Positions 4,859-8,200 of a stretch of 8,200 nt of DNA are shown here, one piece after another. Each line of letters opens with the position of its first letter. Within the stretch, counting starts at the first letter, position 1. This DNA is from Alphaproteobacteria bacterium (GTDB taxonomy: Bacteria > Pseudomonadota > Alphaproteobacteria > Sphingomonadales > Rhodothalassiaceae), in contig RFKS01000160.1 of assembly GCA_003694205.1 (NCBI GenBank), positions 1 to 8,200 of the forward strand, read 5' to 3'. Below the pieces are notes generated by a model that was not told the DNA's origin, made no database searches, and was given only the letters and a program-made list of their open reading frames with translations. A program made the position numbers and the translations under genes.

Positions 4859-7699
4859 ATGAATCGTCCCATTGGCCGCGGGCAAGGCCGCATCGTCGCC
4901 ATGCTCGGCCCGACAAACACCGGCAAGACGCATTATGCGGTCGAGCGGATGCTCGGCCACGCCACCGGCATGATGGGCTTTCCGCTGCGCCTGCTTGCCC
5001 GCGAGATCTATGATCGGGTGGTTGCGATGCGGGGCGCGCGGGCGGTGGCGCTGCTCACCGGCGAGGAAAAGATCCTGCCCGAAAATCCCGCCTATTACAT
5101 CTGCACGGTGGAGTCGATGCCGGTCGCCGAGCCGGTGGATTTCGTCGCCGTCGACGAGATCCAGCTCGCCGCCGACCCGCAGCGCGGCCATGTCTTCACG
5201 GATCGTCTGCTGCGCGCGCGCGGGCGCGAGGAGACCGTCTTTCTCGGCTCCGACACCATCCGCCCCATCGTCGCGCGCCTTCTGCCGGAAGCAGTGATCC
5301 TCGGCCGCCCGCGCCTGTCCGCGCTGCGATATGTGAAGCCGCGCAAGTTAAGCCGCCTGCCGCCGCGCTCCGCGGTCATCGCCTATTCGGCGGAGGACGT
5401 CTATGCGCTGGCGGAGCTGCTGCGGCGCCGGCGCGGCGGTGCGGCGGTGGTCATGGGGGCGCTCAGCCCGCGCACCCGCAACGCCCAGGTCGCCCTCTAC
5501 CAGAATGGCGATGTCGACTATCTGGTCGCCACCGACGCCATTGGCATGGGCCTCAACATGGACATCGACCATGTCGCCTTCGCCGCCCTCAGTAAGTTCG
5601 ACGGGCGGCACCTGCGCCCGCTCGAGGCGGCGGAAATCGCACAGGTCGCCGGACGCGCCGGGCGGCACATGAATGACGGCACCTTTTCCACCATCGCGGG
5701 CGTCGACGGCGTCGCGCTTGATGCAGGGACGATCGCCCGCGTCGAGGAACACCGCTTTCCGCCACTGGGCTCGATCCGCTGGCGCAATGCCGCGCTCGAT
5801 TTCCGGTCGCTTGCGCGCCTCATCGCCTCGCTCGAGATGGCGGCCCCGCGGCGCGAATTCGTCCGCGTTCACGGGGCGACCGATCTGGCGGCGCTCAAGG
5901 CCCTCGCCGCCGATCCGGACATCGCCCGCCTCGCCACCACCCCTGCGGCCATCCGTCGGCTATGGGAAGTGTGCCAGATTCCCGATTTCCGCAAGCTCGG
6001 CGATGCCGACCACCACGCCCTCCTGAGGCGGATCCATCTTCAGCTGTCGGCGGCGGCGGGCGTCATCGACGCCGACTGGATCGCCCGCGAGGTCAGCCGG
6101 CTTGACAATGTGCAGGGCGACATCGATAGCTTGGCCGCCCGCATCGCCCGGATACGCGTCTGGACCTATGTCGCGAACCGCCGTGACTGGCTCCGTGATC
6201 CGGCACACTGGGCAGCGGTAACGCGGGCGGTCGAGGACCGGCTGTCGGATGCGCTTCACGAGCGGCTGACGCAGCGCTTCGTCGACCAGCGAACCTCGCT
6301 CCTGTTGCGGGAACTGCGGCAAAAAGGCGATCTTTCGGTGAGTATCGAGGAAGGCAACGAAATCGTCGTCGAGGGTCACGCCATCGGCCGTGTCGAGGGC
6401 TTTTCGTTCCACCCCGACATCGCCGCGCTGGGCGAGGAGCACCGCAAGCTCACAGCCGCCGCCGAGGCGGCACTGGCGCAGGAGGTGGCGCGGCGGGCCC
6501 GGATCTTCCTCAATATCGGGCATCAGACACTCGAACTCGACCTTTCCGGAGGGCTGGGGCGGCCGCGCCTCGTCTGGCAGGGTGCGGCGATCGCCGAGAT
6601 CGTGAAGGGCGGCTCCCCCCTCGCGCCGCGCGTGCGCCTTTGTGCCGGGCACCTCCTCGGCGACGCCGATGCGGCGCGGGTCGAGACCCGCTGTGCCGCC
6701 TGGCTCGAGGCGCGGCTCGAGGACAAGCTCGGGCCGTTGCGCGCGCTGGCACGGGTCCTCGCGGATACCGGCCGGGGCGGCGACGAAGGGGCTCCGGCCC
6801 TGAGCGGGCTGGCGCGCGGCATCGCCTTCCGGCTGGTCGAAAATTACGGCATTCTCCGGCGCTCCGAGGTGGCGCGCGAGCTGCGCGAGCTCGACGCCGA
6901 TGCACGGCGGGCGCTGCGGCGCTTCAAGGTGCGGATCGGCGCCACCGCCCTCTACATGCCGGCGCTGCTCAAGCCGCATGCGGTGGAATTGCGCCTCATG
7001 TTGTGGGCGCTCGAGGGCGGACATGACGATCTGCCGGCGATCCCCAAGCCGGGTCTGGTCTGGATCGGGACCGAGCCTGGCGCGCCGCGGGAATTCTATG
7101 ACCTCGCCGGCTTCCGCCCGATCGGCAAGGACGAGGCGGTTCGCCTCGACATGCTCGAACGTCTCGCCGACGCGGTGCGGCCGCTCGGGCAGGAGGGCGC
7201 CGAGTTCGCCGCCACGCCGGAGATCATGGGTCTTGTCGGCTGCTCGGGTGACAGCTTCCTGCGCACCATGCGCGCCATCGGCTACGACCACCGGATGGTG
7301 GCGGTCCCTGCGCGGAGCAAGGCAGAGGAGGACGAGGGCGCGGCGGAAGGCGAGGCCGGCGCTGCAACGACGGCGGACGGGTCGGCCGAGGCGACCCCCG
7401 AAGCGGCCCCAGAAACGGCCCCAGAAACGGCCCCCGAGGCGACCTCCGAGATGGTCGAGGAACCGCGCTTCTTCTGGTCACCGCAGCGGCCGCGGCCGGC
7501 CCGCAAGCGGCCTGCGGTGGCCAAGGGCGCGGCGCGGCGGAAAACCGGCAAGCGGGCGCGGAAGCCGGCGGCAACGTGTGCCGCAAGGACCGCGAAACCG
7601 GCCACCGGCAAGCGGTCCCGTACGACCGAGGTCGATACCGATTCGCCGTTCGCCAAGCTCGCGGCGCTGCGCGAGGCGCTGGCCCGGAAGCCCTCATGA
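4859..7699 (+). CDS. SUV3-type DExH-box RNA helicase with extended basic C-terminal tail
   Basis: A 946-aa superfamily 2 ATP-dependent RNA helicase related to mitochondrial SUV3, expected to unwind structured RNA in the cytoplasm. The ATPase core occupies about residues 10-330: Walker A GPTNTGKTH at 17-25 (Lys23), CTVESMP at 82-88, the DEIQ box at 99-102, LGSDT at 129-133, DYLVATDAIGMGLNMDID at 220-237 and motif VI QVAGRAGRH at 262-270. The middle, about 335-810, is a largely helical region that I recall as typical of alphaproteobacterial members. Residues 821-868 are an acidic, Ala-rich low-complexity linker with tandem repeats. Residues 870-923 are Arg/Lys-rich, probably binding RNA, and SPFAKLAALREAL at 929-941 closes the protein. 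I chose ATG 4859 because the conserved core begins ten residues later. The frame is open much farther upstream, but that part is antisense to the peptidase gene. The RBS at 4859 is poor (AGG abuts the ATG), so the exact start is less sure than the identity. The stop overlaps the next gene's ATG. Confidence 0.93.
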   Translation: MNRPIGRGQGRIVAMLGPTNTGKTHYAVERMLGHATGMMGFPLRLLAREIYDRVVAMRGARAVALLTGEEKILPENPAYYICTVESMPVAEPVDFVAVDEIQLAADPQRGHVFTDRLLRARGREETVFLGSDTIRPIVARLLPEAVILGRPRLSALRYVKPRKLSRLPPRSAVIAYSAEDVYALAELLRRRRGGAAVVMGALSPRTRNAQVALYQNGDVDYLVATDAIGMGLNMDIDHVAFAALSKFDGRHLRPLEAAEIAQVAGRAGRHMNDGTFSTIAGVDGVALDAGTIARVEEHRFPPLGSIRWRNAALDFRSLARLIASLEMAAPRREFVRVHGATDLAALKALAADPDIARLATTPAAIRRLWEVCQIPDFRKLGDADHHALLRRIHLQLSAAAGVIDADWIAREVSRLDNVQGDIDSLAARIARIRVWTYVANRRDWLRDPAHWAAVTRAVEDRLSDALHERLTQRFVDQRTSLLLRELRQKGDLSVSIEEGNEIVVEGHAIGRVEGFSFHPDIAALGEEHRKLTAAAEAALAQEVARRARIFLNIGHQTLELDLSGGLGRPRLVWQGAAIAEIVKGGSPLAPRVRLCAGHLLGDADAARVETRCAAWLEARLEDKLGPLRALARVLADTGRGGDEGAPALSGLARGIAFRLVENYGILRRSEVARELRELDADARRALRRFKVRIGATALYMPALLKPHAVELRLMLWALEGGHDDLPAIPKPGLVWIGTEPGAPREFYDLAGFRPIGKDEAVRLDMLERLADAVRPLGQEGAEFAATPEIMGLVGCSGDSFLRTMRAIGYDHRMVAVPARSKAEEDEGAAEGEAGAATTADGSAEATPEAAPETAPETAPEATSEMVEEPRFFWSPQRPRPARKRPAVAKGAARRKTGKRARKPAATCAARTAKPATGKRSRTTEVDTDSPFAKLAALREALARKPS
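7391..7450 (+). repeat. In-frame 12-base tandem repeat, five units, in the helicase gene
   Basis: Five consecutive 12-base units, with a consensus close to ACGGCCCCAGAA, encode ATPE, AAPE, TAPE, TAPE and ATSE (helicase residues 845-864). The two TAPE units (7415-7438) are nearly identical and the outer units have diverged. Because each unit is four codons, gain or loss of units keeps the reading frame. The repeat sits in the disordered linker between the folded part and the basic tail. Confidence 0.85.
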
Positions 7700-8100
7700 G
7701 CGGTCCTGCGACACCGGACCCGGCGGTCGACCGCATGCGTATCGATCGCTGGCTCTGGGTGGCGCGATTCTACAGGACCCGCACGCTCGCCGCCCGCGAG
7801 GCTCGGGCCGGGCACATCCGCCTTAATGGTGCTCATGTGCGCAAGGCGGGCACCGCCGTTCGCGTCGGCGATATGCTCACCTTCGCCAAGGCGCAACGGG
7901 TGCGTATCGTGCGCATTCGGGGCCTTGCCGAGCGGCGCGGACCGGCGACCGAGGCCGCAGCCCTTTATGACGATCTCTCGCCGCCACCGCCAGCGCGGGA
8001 TGAAGCCGGACTGACGCCGCCGCTTGCCCGCCCGCGTGGCAGCGGCCGGCCGACCAAGGCAGAGCGGCGAGCGCTGGATCGCCTGCGCGGCGCACGCTAA
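7696..8100 (+). CDS. S4-domain RNA-binding protein, Hsp15-like
   Basis: A 134-aa basic cytoplasmic protein with one S4 RNA-binding domain at about residues 14-75. The stretch MRIDRWLWVARFYRTRTLA, followed by GHIRLNGAHVRKAGTAVRVGDMLTF (38-63), is typical of the Hsp15 family. E. coli Hsp15 (HslR) binds stalled 50S subunits carrying nascent chains; whether this protein does the same is inference. The C-terminal GRPTKAERRALDRLRG (117-132) is the basic motif usual at the end of Hsp15 relatives, preceded by a Pro-rich linker (SPPPPA at 95-100). ATG 7696 overlaps the helicase stop as ATGA, with GGAAG five bases upstream. A second in-frame ATG, the Met of MRIDRWLW, lies at residue 14; the first 13 residues look unstructured. 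The tight overlap implies translational coupling and a shared role in RNA handling. Confidence 0.93.
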   Translation: MSGPATPDPAVDRMRIDRWLWVARFYRTRTLAAREARAGHIRLNGAHVRKAGTAVRVGDMLTFAKAQRVRIVRIRGLAERRGPATEAAALYDDLSPPPPARDEAGLTPPLARPRGSGRPTKAERRALDRLRGAR

Positions 8101-8120
8101 CATCCGCCGCAACGCGAACC

Positions 8121-8125
8121 GGGAG
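8121..8125 (+). promoter_or_regulatory. Ribosome binding site of the last, partial gene
   Basis: GGGAG lies nine bases before the ATG at 8135 (twelve before the ATG at 8138), in the 34-base gap after the S4 gene. It supports a real gene start rather than a chance open frame. Confidence 0.5.
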
Positions 8126-8134
8126 CTGGACCCG

Positions 8135-8200
8135 ATGATGAACCGCGTGCGTGCTTTCCTCGCCGGACTGGCCGATGCGAAGAAGGCTGCGGGCTACTCC
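8135..8200 (+). CDS. N-terminal fragment of an unidentified protein (3' end outside window)
   Basis: An open frame from ATG 8135 runs to the window end (22 codons: MMNRVRAFLAGLADAKKAAGYS), with a fair RBS upstream and codon use like its neighbours. It starts 34 bases after the S4 gene with no terminator-like hairpin and U-tract between them, so it may belong to the same transcript. The visible piece is a short amphipathic helix-like start without a signal peptide. The fragment is too short to assign a family. A TerB-like (tellurite resistance TerB) protein is a guess from the general look of such N-termini and carries little weight. ATG 8138 could equally be the start. Confidence 0.55.
   Translation, partial: MMNRVRAFLAGLADAKKAAGYS

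Noticed and set aside
5960..7291. A 443-codon minus-strand open frame and other long minus-strand frames across the helicase gene
   Set aside because: They are shadows of the helicase frame in GC-rich DNA, with no recognisable domains and no well-placed RBS.
1..8200. Defence island, prophage, IS element, CRISPR array or tRNA
   Set aside because: No transposase, integrase, terminal inverted repeats, spaced direct repeats or tRNA-like cloverleaf were seen; almost all bases are accounted for by ordinary genes.

Overview
The window is high-GC, densely packed bacterial chromosome and reads as an alphaproteobacterium. The SUV3-type helicase followed directly by an Hsp15-like S4 protein, and aroB followed by a CNNM/CorC transporter, are pairings I recall from that class. 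The genus cannot be told from the sequence. I see no IS element, phage gene, tRNA, rRNA or CRISPR array.

Layout. (1) Positions 1-2074, plus strand: the 3' part of aroB (3-dehydroquinate synthase, shikimate pathway; its 5' end lies outside the window), then one base later a complete CNNM/CBS/CorC-domain membrane protein, a likely Mg2+/divalent-cation transporter. (2) Positions 2098-4669, minus strand: a secreted prolyl-oligopeptidase-type (S9) serine peptidase, transcribed first, and a small macrodomain protein whose start lies inside the 3' end of the peptidase gene. The macrodomain gene converges on the transporter gene across a 23-base gap. (3) Positions 4670-4858: a divergent intergenic spacer of 189 bases, holding a strong RBS and weak candidate promoter for the peptidase and a GC-rich stem-loop in the leader of the helicase gene. 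(4) Positions 4859-8100, plus strand: a 946-aa SUV3-type DExH-box RNA helicase with a low-complexity and basic C-terminal tail, overlapping by ATGA with an S4-domain RNA-binding protein. (5) Positions 8135-8200: the first 22 codons of a further plus-strand gene cut by the window end.

How the genes relate. The helicase and S4 protein are a plausible RNA-metabolism pair that is translationally coupled. The peptidase and macrodomain protein are coupled by overlap but are predicted to act in different compartments. The aroB-transporter pair looks like ordinary housekeeping organisation. Nothing here amounts to a clear new defence or mobile system. The most unusual points are a macrodomain whose usual catalytic aspartate position holds serine, its coupling to an exported peptidase, and the repeat-containing tail of the helicase. 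A very long plus-strand open frame running antisense to the peptidase and into the helicase is judged to be a coding shadow, so the helicase start was placed at 4859.
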